Under the pieces are notes generated by a model. The model was not told the origin of the DNA and made no database searches. It saw only the letters and a list, made by a program, of their open reading frames with translations. From NCBI GenBank assembly GCA_029262835.1, contig JAJCYQ010000089.1, positions 1 through 64,000 of the forward strand: a DNA stretch of 64,000 nucleotides, written 5' to 3'. This document shows positions 36,201 through 44,204 of this stretch, piece by piece. The translations under genes were made by a program, and so were the position numbers. Position 1 is the first letter of the stretch. Each line of letters opens with the position of its first letter. Source of the stretch: Bacteroidota bacterium. GTDB lineage: Bacteria > Bacteroidota > Rhodothermia > Rhodothermales > UBA10348.

Positions 36201-36679
36201 CTGACTTCGCCGCCATTCGATACGAGGCCATCGGAGATAATGTGCATGACATAAACCTGGTCGCCGTTTTCATCGCGCACAGGCTGCCCATTTTCATCGA
36301 CCAGAGGAACGGACTTAGGATCTCTCACGTCATTGTCGTCAATGATCTCCGCTCCCACGAACGGACCGAACTCGAAACCATATCCCAGACCGTTCCACAC
36401 GATGTCCGTGATGGTGTTACCGGGGGAACTGATGGAACCGAAGTTGAGCACCTGGGTGGTAATGCGGTTGCCGTTCAGGATCACGTCGCGGCGCGTGGCA
36501 AAGGCCTCTTCCTGACACTCGGAGATGGCCTGTGTACCACCCTTGTTGGTTTGTTGGTTGATCCAGGTCCGGAGATCACTGTAGGACTGGCCGCGGGTAC
36601 GTTCCTGTCCCTGGGCGGGGGCGGACAGAAGAGATATCGCAAATAATACCCCGAAAAAGCGTAAAAAAAGACGTGTCAT
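33251..36679 (-). CDS. large secreted protein, FN3-like region, T9SS-type C-terminal sorting domain
   Basis: Signal peptide; GDGIDNDGDGMIDES repeats; C-term AKATIRIYTLSGELVDTIERDS...NIAYGLYIFHVDW. Confidence 0.8.
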   Translation of the reverse strand: MTRLFLRFFGVLFAISLLSAPAQGQERTRGQSYSDLRTWINQQTNKGGTQAISECQEEAFATRRDVILNGNRITTQVLNFGSISSPGNTITDIVWNGLGYGFEFGPFVGAEIIDDNDVRDPKSVPLVDENGQPVRDENGDQVYVMHIISDGLVSNGGEVSPDGTEQWGWQPIPCAEPVGNFDGLNVVNPNSALIPVSDAEDKNLDGKPDSWPDDWFNENLKEFVWPGALQQGASNADKEALYFMNDYSNREFKYYPFASDSTKRGLGLEVEVRLYQWANPLAEDTIFMVYKITNKSEKDLDKVVFGMWGDPHIGGPGDWPDDLAFFDPSLNMVFAFDADGRSDIPGRVPGFFGYKFLESPGLGTEIIDGVRFEGDGIDNDGDGMIDESWTDGIDNDNDWDPETDDVGIDGIPGTGDEGEGDGLPTAGDLFDITKPGEPNFEFTDIDESDMIGLTSFASPPFAGNRVSNDERVWQFVEPGNFSEIPEEPGDNVFIYGSGYFPLRAGETKRFSIALVLGESLNDLRLNAETAQQIFDVGYRFARPPAKPNLRAVPGDQKVTLYWDAIAEDSVDPLSRDKDFEGYAIYRSTDPSFSDQQKITDINGSAFLFQPLTTTNGVEAKFDLDNGLTGPSSIPFPGRGVSFNLGNDTGLFHTFVDTNRVVNGQTYYYAVTAYDRGFSGDIDSPDGIPPSETSKTVTFNPVDESFIFDVNTVSVVPRPVTAGYLAPSIVEAGGIQHETGHATGDISIEILDPMAVPPDGNYRIDFNKRDGATVYSVTDQNPRTVSIRALTGKTSSLGVPNINADSFVLRTSNGTQLAEDVDYELIEASGSVLIFAGQVADGDSLTATFTHRPIAESALINSEEGNPVFDGLHVFVQDVDLAIEDGQTGWSQGGRNIPFQVRVATSGPGRIPQPADYEITFSNSDIGNSFSNNIPIPFRVVNLTEANTELQVFTPDLNRSGTWDVNEPIIFLESIDGTLTATWQVALENVDETPGDGDVFFVRTEKPFRENDSFTFRTVGARDDVATSREKVFNCDDERGECIYAVPNPYVMTNTIEPTNPVSRSARGDRRLYFANVPAKATIRIYTLSGELVDTIERDSAVDDGKQFWDLRTKDNMNIAYGLYIFHVDWDGGSYIGKFAVIK

Positions 36680-36701
36680 GGGATGACGTGGGTGTCGCAG
36701 G

Positions 36702-39461
36702 TTAGAAGTTCAGCGTGGCGCCAACGCGGATTTCACGGGGAGCAGAGAAGAAATTGGGGCGGTTCTCGTACTCTTCGAGCGATTGGATGCCCGGAAGCCC
36801 CAGCTGGACGGCACTTTCCCAGGCGGCGAATACGCCGCGCTGGTCGGAGAGGGAGCGCGTGGCACGTCCGGTGTCCGAAAACACAAAGTTCTCGTTCAGC
36901 CGGTCCAGCACATTGAATATGCGGGCAAAAACACGCAAACTGGCCCGGTCGTTCAGTTCCACCGTGCGGTGCATCTGCATGTCGAGCTTGGTCGTCGTTG
37001 GCTTGCGTTCCTGATTCGGTAGCTGGTCTATTTTCTGGTCAATCAGGAGCGGCGTATACGGGTAGCCCGACGCAAGTTGACCAATGAACGACACGCCCCA
37101 CGCCCTGCCGGGCGAGATGGTGACGGTGCTCGAGAGGATGTGGCGCTGGTCGAAGTCGAGCGGGATCAGTTCGAATTCTGTTTCCTTGCCCGAGAGCGTA
37201 TTGAAAAAGAAGGCATTGGCATCGTCGTTGTTGCCCTCTGCGACCTGGAATGTATAGTCGAGCGTGGCTGCAAGGTAGCCGCCCGGTGCCCGGCGTTTGG
37301 TGAGTGCCAGGGTGAATCCTTTCACGTTGGCGTAATCCCGGTTCTGGTAGATGGCGAACTGGTCCTCTCCGGAAATTGTGGAAAATCGGATGTTCTGCAG
37401 CGCCAGGTAGTCCCGGATGTCCTTGAAGAAGCCCGTCACGTCAAAGGCGAGGGTCTCTGTCAATTGCTGCTGCAGTCCTATTTCATACTGGACAGAGCGC
37501 TCTGGTCGCAGGTTGGTATTGCCAAATGTGGGCGCCGTGCCTACCGGAAATTCGAACTCCGGGTTCACGTACATATTGCGCAGGCGTGGCATCTGGGCAA
37601 AGTGGCCGTACGAAAAGTGGATGATGCCACGGTTGGTGATGGGGAAGGAAACGCCGAGACGAGGCATCAGGATATTCACGACGTCGGCTTGCTGGAGTTC
37701 GCTGTTGCGCGTTTGTGGATCCAGCAAGTTCGGGATGAAGAGCCCGTGTGGATTGAAGCGTTCATACCGCAGACCGGCATTGATGATGAAGTCTGAAAAC
37801 TCCAGCTTGTCCTGTGCGTAGGCGCTGATCTGCACGACTTTCTGATCCTCGTAGAAGTCGTGGGCCGGAGTTGTAACCTCAGGTACGGAAGGCTCCAGGT
37901 ACTGATCGCCGTCGAACAGGATGGTCATGTTGCGACGGTCCAGGTAGTGCAGGTTATACTCAAAACCCGCCTTCGTTTCATGTATGGCCCCAATTTGGCG
38001 CGTGTAGTCGGTTTTCAGCCGGTAAGAATCGGAACGTTCACGCACGCGACCTTTCTGATTGCCCCCCATGAGGAAGTTGTTGCCGGGAAAGCCGACGATG
38101 GCCCCGGTCGAGACGTACCTGGGGTCATTGGGGTCATCGTAGAGGTAGTTCTTCGCTTCGTTGTTGGCGTAGGAAAAACGGACCGTATAGAAAGATTTGT
38201 CGTTCAGCGAGTGGGTCCAGGCCACACCGTGATTGGTACCGGTATCCCGGAATGTGGACACGCCGTCTGGATTCAATCGGTAGGCAAAATTGAATGGTGT
38301 TCGCTTGCCGCCGTCCGAAATGAACGAGTATTCCAGCTTGGTACCGGGCCAGAACTTCGTGTTCAGTTTGGCCACCAGGTTGTGGCCTTCTGCGGGGTTC
38401 ATGCTCACCGTTTCTCCAGGAATCGGCTCGTCTTCTCCATACTCGTACCACGGACGGCCCTGGATCTCATAATACCAGGCGGGGCCGTCGTAGTCTGGGA
38501 TGAACTCCCGGATCTGATTGATGAGTCCAGGGTCGCCGTTGAAGTTGGCAGAATCCGACGGCAGGAACGTGCGGCGTCCGTAGATGTGGCCATCGTCATT
38601 GTCTATGCGACCCGAAACGAAAAACTTGACGCGTTTCGCGAAAGGCACAGGGCCGCTGAACGTACCTTCAAGTGTATAGACATTGGCGCGGAGCTCGTTG
38701 TCGCTGAAGAAGACATCATCGTGCGTCGTGAAATTGTTGCCCCCATAAACGCTGATGGAGCCTTCCACTTTGTCGCCGCCCTCTTTTGTGACCAGGTTTA
38801 CAATGCCCGACATGGCCTTGCCGTACTCTGCATTGAATGCGCCTGAAATGACGGTCATTTCCTGGATGGCGTCGGCCGCAACGGACGTAGCCAGGCCATT
38901 CGTCTCGAACGGGTTGCCGACAGACATGCCGTCGACCAGGTAGGCGACCTCGTTGCTTCGTCCTCCACGGATATGGATGGCGCCACCAGGACCTGTCGTG
39001 ACGCCCGCCTGCGTCGTGAGGACACCGAAGAAGCCTTCAACCGGAAGCGCCTCAATTTCTTCCGCGTTGGTAGTTGTTTTGGACGACGTGAGATCTTTCT
39101 GCACGAGCGGACGCTCTGCCTGGACCACAATCTCTTCACCGCCTATCACCTCTTCCGACATCTCAACGTCGTAACGCGTTGTCTGACCTGTAGTTACACG
39201 CAAGCCTGTCACCTGCTGGGCAGCGAAGCCGATGTATGAGAAACGCAGCGCATACTCGCCCGGGCGAAGGTTGAGCAGCACATAGTTGCCGTCAGCATCC
39301 GTGACCGTGCCCTGGGTGGTGCCTTCGATGATCACATTGACGCCGATCAAGGCCTCGCCCGTCTCACCATCCGTGATCTTACCTGCAATCTTTCCCTGGC
39401 CTGCGGCAACATGGATGCCAAGAAAACAGCCCAGTATGAGCAAAAAACCCGCTTTGTACAT
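36702..39461 (-). CDS. TonB-dependent receptor with carboxypeptidase-like regulatory domain
   Basis: GKITDGETGEALIGVNVIIEGTTQGTVTDADGNYVL, plug-domain IHIRGGRSNEVAYLVDGM, beta-barrel. Confidence 0.93.
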   Translation of the reverse strand: MYKAGFLLILGCFLGIHVAAGQGKIAGKITDGETGEALIGVNVIIEGTTQGTVTDADGNYVLLNLRPGEYALRFSYIGFAAQQVTGLRVTTGQTTRYDVEMSEEVIGGEEIVVQAERPLVQKDLTSSKTTTNAEEIEALPVEGFFGVLTTQAGVTTGPGGAIHIRGGRSNEVAYLVDGMSVGNPFETNGLATSVAADAIQEMTVISGAFNAEYGKAMSGIVNLVTKEGGDKVEGSISVYGGNNFTTHDDVFFSDNELRANVYTLEGTFSGPVPFAKRVKFFVSGRIDNDDGHIYGRRTFLPSDSANFNGDPGLINQIREFIPDYDGPAWYYEIQGRPWYEYGEDEPIPGETVSMNPAEGHNLVAKLNTKFWPGTKLEYSFISDGGKRTPFNFAYRLNPDGVSTFRDTGTNHGVAWTHSLNDKSFYTVRFSYANNEAKNYLYDDPNDPRYVSTGAIVGFPGNNFLMGGNQKGRVRERSDSYRLKTDYTRQIGAIHETKAGFEYNLHYLDRRNMTILFDGDQYLEPSVPEVTTPAHDFYEDQKVVQISAYAQDKLEFSDFIINAGLRYERFNPHGLFIPNLLDPQTRNSELQQADVVNILMPRLGVSFPITNRGIIHFSYGHFAQMPRLRNMYVNPEFEFPVGTAPTFGNTNLRPERSVQYEIGLQQQLTETLAFDVTGFFKDIRDYLALQNIRFSTISGEDQFAIYQNRDYANVKGFTLALTKRRAPGGYLAATLDYTFQVAEGNNDDANAFFFNTLSGKETEFELIPLDFDQRHILSSTVTISPGRAWGVSFIGQLASGYPYTPLLIDQKIDQLPNQERKPTTTKLDMQMHRTVELNDRASLRVFARIFNVLDRLNENFVFSDTGRATRSLSDQRGVFAAWESAVQLGLPGIQSLEEYENRPNFFSAPREIRVGATLNF

Positions 39462-39510
39462 GATCTCTGTCAGGGTGTGTTGAGATATCTGTTGCACCGG
39501 CGAAAAAAAT

Positions 39511-39536
39511 GGGGAGGCCCCTCGCGGGGCCTCCCC
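39511..39536 (-). terminator. intrinsic terminator (minus strand): 11-bp perfect stem + T-tract
   Basis: GGGGAGGCCCC-TCGC-GGGGCCTCCCC; minus strand followed by ATTTTTTT. Confidence 0.85.
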
Positions 39537-39558
39537 AAAGATAATGCTTCGGGGCCTG

Positions 39559-41418
39559 TTACTTCACCAGAACGACGGACTTGCTCTGGCGGAAGTTACC
39601 GTACTCCAGCGTGTAGAAGTACGTGCCACTGGCCGCCATGGCGCCAGCATCGGTGGTGCCATCCCAGTAGACCTCATGTGTTCCTTTGGCGCGCACGTCG
39701 TTGCTGACGAGCGTACGGACTACGCGTCCCTGTGAGTCATAGACGTTCACACTGACCGCCTTCTGTATGGGAAGCGTGAAGCGGATGCTGGTTGAACCGC
39801 GGAACGGGTTCGGATAGCTCTGCTCCAGGATGTAGTCTGAGGGGAGGACGACGTCCGTGTCTTCAATCGCGACATTTACGCCGTCACTCGTCAGGATGCG
39901 CAGAAAGACGCGCTCATTGGCGCGCGCCGATACAACCACGTCTGTCTCGGTGGAGTCAGCCGGATTGAACGTACGGTTGATGGTGAACAGGCTGTCGTCC
40001 ACACCTTGCATTCCAACGGCCAGTTCGTTCCAACCATCGCCATCTGCATCTCCAAGAAACGCGAGCTTGGAAACGAACTCTGGACCTTGGCCACCATCTT
40101 CACGGAACTCTGTGATGACACCGGCAGAGTCCCTGGTCACCGTACTGAACACATCGAGGGGCTCTCCAATGCGGATGTCGATGGGTTCGGTATAGCTGGC
40201 GGGATCTTCAACGTCGCCACCAATATACTCGGACACACGCAACCAAGCAGGAGCCTGACCCTGCTCGAATTGACCGGGAGTGTAGGAAGGGCCACCTGCA
40301 ATGAGGTCGGGATTACCATCCTGGTCGAGATCACCGATCGTCAAGCCGAGTGAGGACAGGCCCGGGATGGTATTGAAGGAAACGTTGTCAGACGTCACTT
40401 CAAGTGCACTTTCACCAGCTTCATAATTCAGAACGGAAACGGCACCAGTCTGCAGGTTGGGGCAGTACACTTCGGTGTCTCCGTCAGCATTCATGTCAAA
40501 CCCGAAGCAACCGAAGAAGGCGACATGATCTCCGACACCGGCAGATGCCTGCAGATTGATATTGGGGTCTCCGTCAGCCGGGAGGACATACGTGTCAGGA
40601 CCGGTCACCGACATGTTGGTGAAGTTGTAGCTGTTCCACGACATCATTGCTACGTCCATCGTGCCATCTCCATTCAGGTCGCCAGGTACAATGCCATAAG
40701 GGCTACCGCCACCGCGAGCTACGGGATCGAAGTCTTCGGTCGCCCGCGACGAGACCGTGGCCTCCTGGACGAAAGTCTCAAAGCCGGAACCAATGTCACC
40801 GGTCACACCGATGACCATCCATACATCAGAGGAATTGGCTCCCCCGTTATTTCCGAAGTAGAGTTCATCGAATCCGTCTCCGTCCAGATCCATGGCACCC
40901 ATCTGCTCTGCTCTCCAGCGGTCCAGAGGTTCGCCGTCAAAATCGTACTTGACCGGGGTGGTCGAGAACGTGTCGTCCCCCGTGGCTTCGAAGAAGAACA
41001 ATCCGATTCCGGCAAGAGGATTGTCATCCGTGAACGAAGAGCCGGACGGGATGATGATCTCGCCGAATCCGTCACCATCAAGATCGCCACCGGTCATGGT
41101 CCGGATATTGCCGGTCGAACTGGTTGAGTCTTCCAGGGATGGCGTCGAGAATATCAACTCCCAGGTGTCAGCTCCTTTGTTCTCGAAGACATGGACGCGT
41201 CCTCCCAAGGTGTAATCGGACAGGAGCACCTCGACCAGGCCGTCGCCATCCAGGTCGAAGGGGCCGTCGACTTGGCGTGCTCCGGAGTGAGTGGTACTGA
41301 AGGGCCCATCAACAGATGGGGCCACGCCCCAAGAAAAATCGGAAGTGACGACCTGGGCGGAAGCGCTTCCGGCAAACATGAACAGCACGGCAAGCGAAAA
41401 AACAGTAACGAATCGCAT
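39559..41418 (-). CDS. FG-GAP/VCBS-repeat protein with T9SS C-terminal sorting domain
   Basis: Repeated DLDGDGF/DLNGDGTMDVAM motifs; C-term LEQSYPNPFRGSTSIRFTLP...GTYFYTLEYG. Confidence 0.88.
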   Translation of the reverse strand: MRFVTVFSLAVLFMFAGSASAQVVTSDFSWGVAPSVDGPFSTTHSGARQVDGPFDLDGDGLVEVLLSDYTLGGRVHVFENKGADTWELIFSTPSLEDSTSSTGNIRTMTGGDLDGDGFGEIIIPSGSSFTDDNPLAGIGLFFFEATGDDTFSTTPVKYDFDGEPLDRWRAEQMGAMDLDGDGFDELYFGNNGGANSSDVWMVIGVTGDIGSGFETFVQEATVSSRATEDFDPVARGGGSPYGIVPGDLNGDGTMDVAMMSWNSYNFTNMSVTGPDTYVLPADGDPNINLQASAGVGDHVAFFGCFGFDMNADGDTEVYCPNLQTGAVSVLNYEAGESALEVTSDNVSFNTIPGLSSLGLTIGDLDQDGNPDLIAGGPSYTPGQFEQGQAPAWLRVSEYIGGDVEDPASYTEPIDIRIGEPLDVFSTVTRDSAGVITEFREDGGQGPEFVSKLAFLGDADGDGWNELAVGMQGVDDSLFTINRTFNPADSTETDVVVSARANERVFLRILTSDGVNVAIEDTDVVLPSDYILEQSYPNPFRGSTSIRFTLPIQKAVSVNVYDSQGRVVRTLVSNDVRAKGTHEVYWDGTTDAGAMAASGTYFYTLEYGNFRQSKSVVLVK

Positions 41419-41533
41419 GTATTTGTGTGGGTTGGTGAAAAATGGGTAAGACCCTGCCGGCACCGGGTAGGCTGGCGGAGTCGCAAATGTTTACATTAAT
41501 ACTACACACACCTGACCTCTCTGTCAACCTTGG

Positions 41534-43366
41534 ATGTCGATGCCGAACCGATTAACGGTGTTCTTTCTTGCCTTCCTTACCCTGCACGCGCCCGATGTTC
41601 TTCGGGCACAGGACGTGACGGACAAGTGGGAAATGAGGGGCGCCTGGATTGCGACGGTCATCAACCTGGACTGGCCATCGAACGCGTCGCTCTCTGTGGC
41701 GTCCCAGCAGGCCGAACTCACGACAATATTCAATGGTTTGGAGGACCGGGGAATCAACGCCGTCTTTTTCCAGGTCCGTTCGGAAGCCGACGCCATGTAT
41801 GCTTCGAGTCTCGAACCCTGGTCCCGCTATCTGACGGGACTCCAGGGGCGCGCTCCCAACCCCGTATGGGACCCATTGGAAACAGCCGTCGAGTTGGCGC
41901 ACGCCCGAGGGATGGAGCTGCACGCGTGGGTAAACCCGTTTCGGGCCGTCCGGCAGACGAACGCTTATCCGATTGATCCAGGGCACATATCGGAAACCAA
42001 CCCCGAGTGGATACTGGAGGTTGGTACCCAGAAGCTGCTGGATCCGGGTAATCCAGATGCGCGCGCTTTTGTGATCGACGTCGTTCGGGATATCCTGGTT
42101 AGATATGATGTCGACGGCATCCACTTTGACGACTATTTCTATCCGTACACGCCGGTAATCGGTGCCCAGGACGATGCCACACATGCCGCCTATAATCCTG
42201 GGGGCCTGCCGAAGGGCGACTGGCGTCGAGAGAACATCAATATCTTCATGCGAGACGTGTATACCGCCGTAGTAGAAACGAACCCCGAAGCTCTCTTCGG
42301 CGTGAGCCCGTTTGGGATCTGGCGCAACGGGGTGCCCTCGGGGATCACGGGGCTGGACGCATACAATGTGGTTTTCGCCGATCCTCTGGCCTGGTTTGAA
42401 GACGGATCCATCGACTATCTGGTGCCCCAGCTGTATTGGCAGTTCGGCGGCGGTCAGGACTTCGGTACGCTCGTTGACTGGTGGCCAGCGCAGGCACAGG
42501 CCGCCGCCAACCCACGGCCCATTTACGTCGGCCATGCTGTCTACAAAATGGATACGAGCGACAGCTTCAATTGCTGTTATGCGGCCGATGAACTCTCGCG
42601 GCAGATCCGGCGGGCCCGGGCCACAACGGGTGTGGCAGGGTCCGTGCACTTCCGTGCGGCCGACCTTCTCACGTCCACGAATCAGGGGTTCTCGGACACA
42701 CTGGCTACCGATCTGTACGCAGTGCCTGCGTTTCGAGGCCCACTGGGACACCGAGACGCGTTCCCACCCGGGGCGCCCGACAACTTGTCGGCGCTCTCGG
42801 CGGCCGGTACGGTCCTTCTCTCATGGGATCCGTCCTTTTTCGGAACGCCAGCCCGGCGTTTCGCCGTATATCGTGTCATTGGTGAGGAGCCGGTGGACGT
42901 GCGTGCCGTGACGAACAATCCGGAGCATCTCGTAGCCCTTACCTACGAGCCCCAATTCAGCGAGCCCGTGCCCGTGGGGGGAGAGCCTGGAGCGCCGAAT
43001 ACGGCCTATTATATTGTGACGGCGCTTACATTCAACAATGTGGAAGGCCCGGAGAGCAACGTGGTCAGCATTGCAACGAGTACGGCTACAGAGGCTGTTG
43101 TGCCGGATTCGCGGCTGGTGGTGGATGTGTACCCGAATCCAGCTCGCCGTCACGTCCAGATCGTTGTAGGCGGCAGGCACTACGCGGACGTGCCCCGCAT
43201 CCGCATATATGACGTCGCAGGACGGCTCGTTACCTCGCTGTCGGGAACGGAGACCACGTGGGATCTGTCCGCTCAATCCGGGGGACGCGTGGCGCCGGGG
43301 CTGTACCTGATCACCGTCCAGTTCGGTACGCAGCGGCAGACGCGGACGGTGCTGGTTACACCATGA
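41534..43366 (+). CDS. family 10-like glycoside hydrolase (GHL10/DUF187) with T9SS C-terminal sorting domain
   Basis: MRGAWIATVINLDWPS, MELHAWVNPFR, YDVDGIHFDDYFYPY; C-term VYPNPARRHVQIVV. Confidence 0.9.
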   Translation: MSMPNRLTVFFLAFLTLHAPDVLRAQDVTDKWEMRGAWIATVINLDWPSNASLSVASQQAELTTIFNGLEDRGINAVFFQVRSEADAMYASSLEPWSRYLTGLQGRAPNPVWDPLETAVELAHARGMELHAWVNPFRAVRQTNAYPIDPGHISETNPEWILEVGTQKLLDPGNPDARAFVIDVVRDILVRYDVDGIHFDDYFYPYTPVIGAQDDATHAAYNPGGLPKGDWRRENINIFMRDVYTAVVETNPEALFGVSPFGIWRNGVPSGITGLDAYNVVFADPLAWFEDGSIDYLVPQLYWQFGGGQDFGTLVDWWPAQAQAAANPRPIYVGHAVYKMDTSDSFNCCYAADELSRQIRRARATTGVAGSVHFRAADLLTSTNQGFSDTLATDLYAVPAFRGPLGHRDAFPPGAPDNLSALSAAGTVLLSWDPSFFGTPARRFAVYRVIGEEPVDVRAVTNNPEHLVALTYEPQFSEPVPVGGEPGAPNTAYYIVTALTFNNVEGPESNVVSIATSTATEAVVPDSRLVVDVYPNPARRHVQIVVGGRHYADVPRIRIYDVAGRLVTSLSGTETTWDLSAQSGGRVAPGLYLITVQFGTQRQTRTVLVTP

Positions 43367-44204
43367 GCCGGTCCTTCAGGATTTTCGAGCGTTCGCGGCT
43401 GGCAATGACCTCGTGTCCGCCGGTCAGAACGAGCTTGAATCGGCCGGAGAACCATGATATCAGTTCCTTGATGTGGCGTTGCTGGACAATGGCCGACCGG
43501 TGCACGCGCATGAACTGATCCGGATCGAGGAGCTGCTCGAGTTGGTCCAACGTGTAGGACACGATATGTTGTTTGAGGCGGGGCCGGGGGGTGTCCGTCT
43601 CCCGGTCAATGAGAAATACCCGCGTAATCCCTTCTGAAATTTCGACCGATACCAGATCGGAGACGGGGACAATAAGAATGCGGTCCCGGTACGGGATGGA
43701 CAGCTGCTCGAGGTACTCGGCATCTTTGGCCGAGGCCTGCTCGTCCCGACGGGCGCTGCCGGATGGATCCTCGACGGCCGATGCATCCATCCAGTCGAGC
43801 AGTCGTGCCAGCCTGTTTTCGAGTTCCGTGCGCGAGGCAGGGGCGGCGAGTACGCGCGCGGCCCGCTCGACGGCGCTGGCGAACCGGTCCTTGGGGATGG
43901 GTTTCAGGAGATAGTCGACCGCGTTGGCCTCAAAGGCTTTGATCGCGTATTCGTCGTAGGCGGTCGTGAAGACGACGACCGGGCGGGTGCCCGGCTCCAG
44001 GCGGTCCAGCACGTCGAAACCATCGTATCCGGGCATCTGGATATCGAGGAACGCCAGATCCGGTTTTTCGCGGCCAAGCAGTTCCAGCGCCGACGGCCCG
44101 TCGTCGGCCTCGCCCACAACGTGGATGTTGTCGTGATCGGAAATCAGTTTGCGCAGACGCTGCCGCGCGGGGGCTTCGTCGTCAATGATTACGGTTCGGA
44201 TCAT
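43356..44204 (-). CDS. LytTR-family response regulator
   Basis: REC MIRTVIIDDEAPARQRLRKLI...DLAFLDIQMPGYDGFDVL; LytTR PDQFMRVHRSAIVQQRHIKEL. Confidence 0.94.
   Translation of the reverse strand: MIRTVIIDDEAPARQRLRKLISDHDNIHVVGEADDGPSALELLGREKPDLAFLDIQMPGYDGFDVLDRLEPGTRPVVVFTTAYDEYAIKAFEANAVDYLLKPIPKDRFASAVERAARVLAAPASRTELENRLARLLDWMDASAVEDPSGSARRDEQASAKDAEYLEQLSIPYRDRILIVPVSDLVSVEISEGITRVFLIDRETDTPRPRLKQHIVSYTLDQLEQLLDPDQFMRVHRSAIVQQRHIKELISWFSGRFKLVLTGGHEVIASRERSKILKDRLMV

Noticed and set aside
35258-36646. 462-aa plus-strand ORF
   Set aside because: Mirror ORF opposite the 1142-aa T9SS protein
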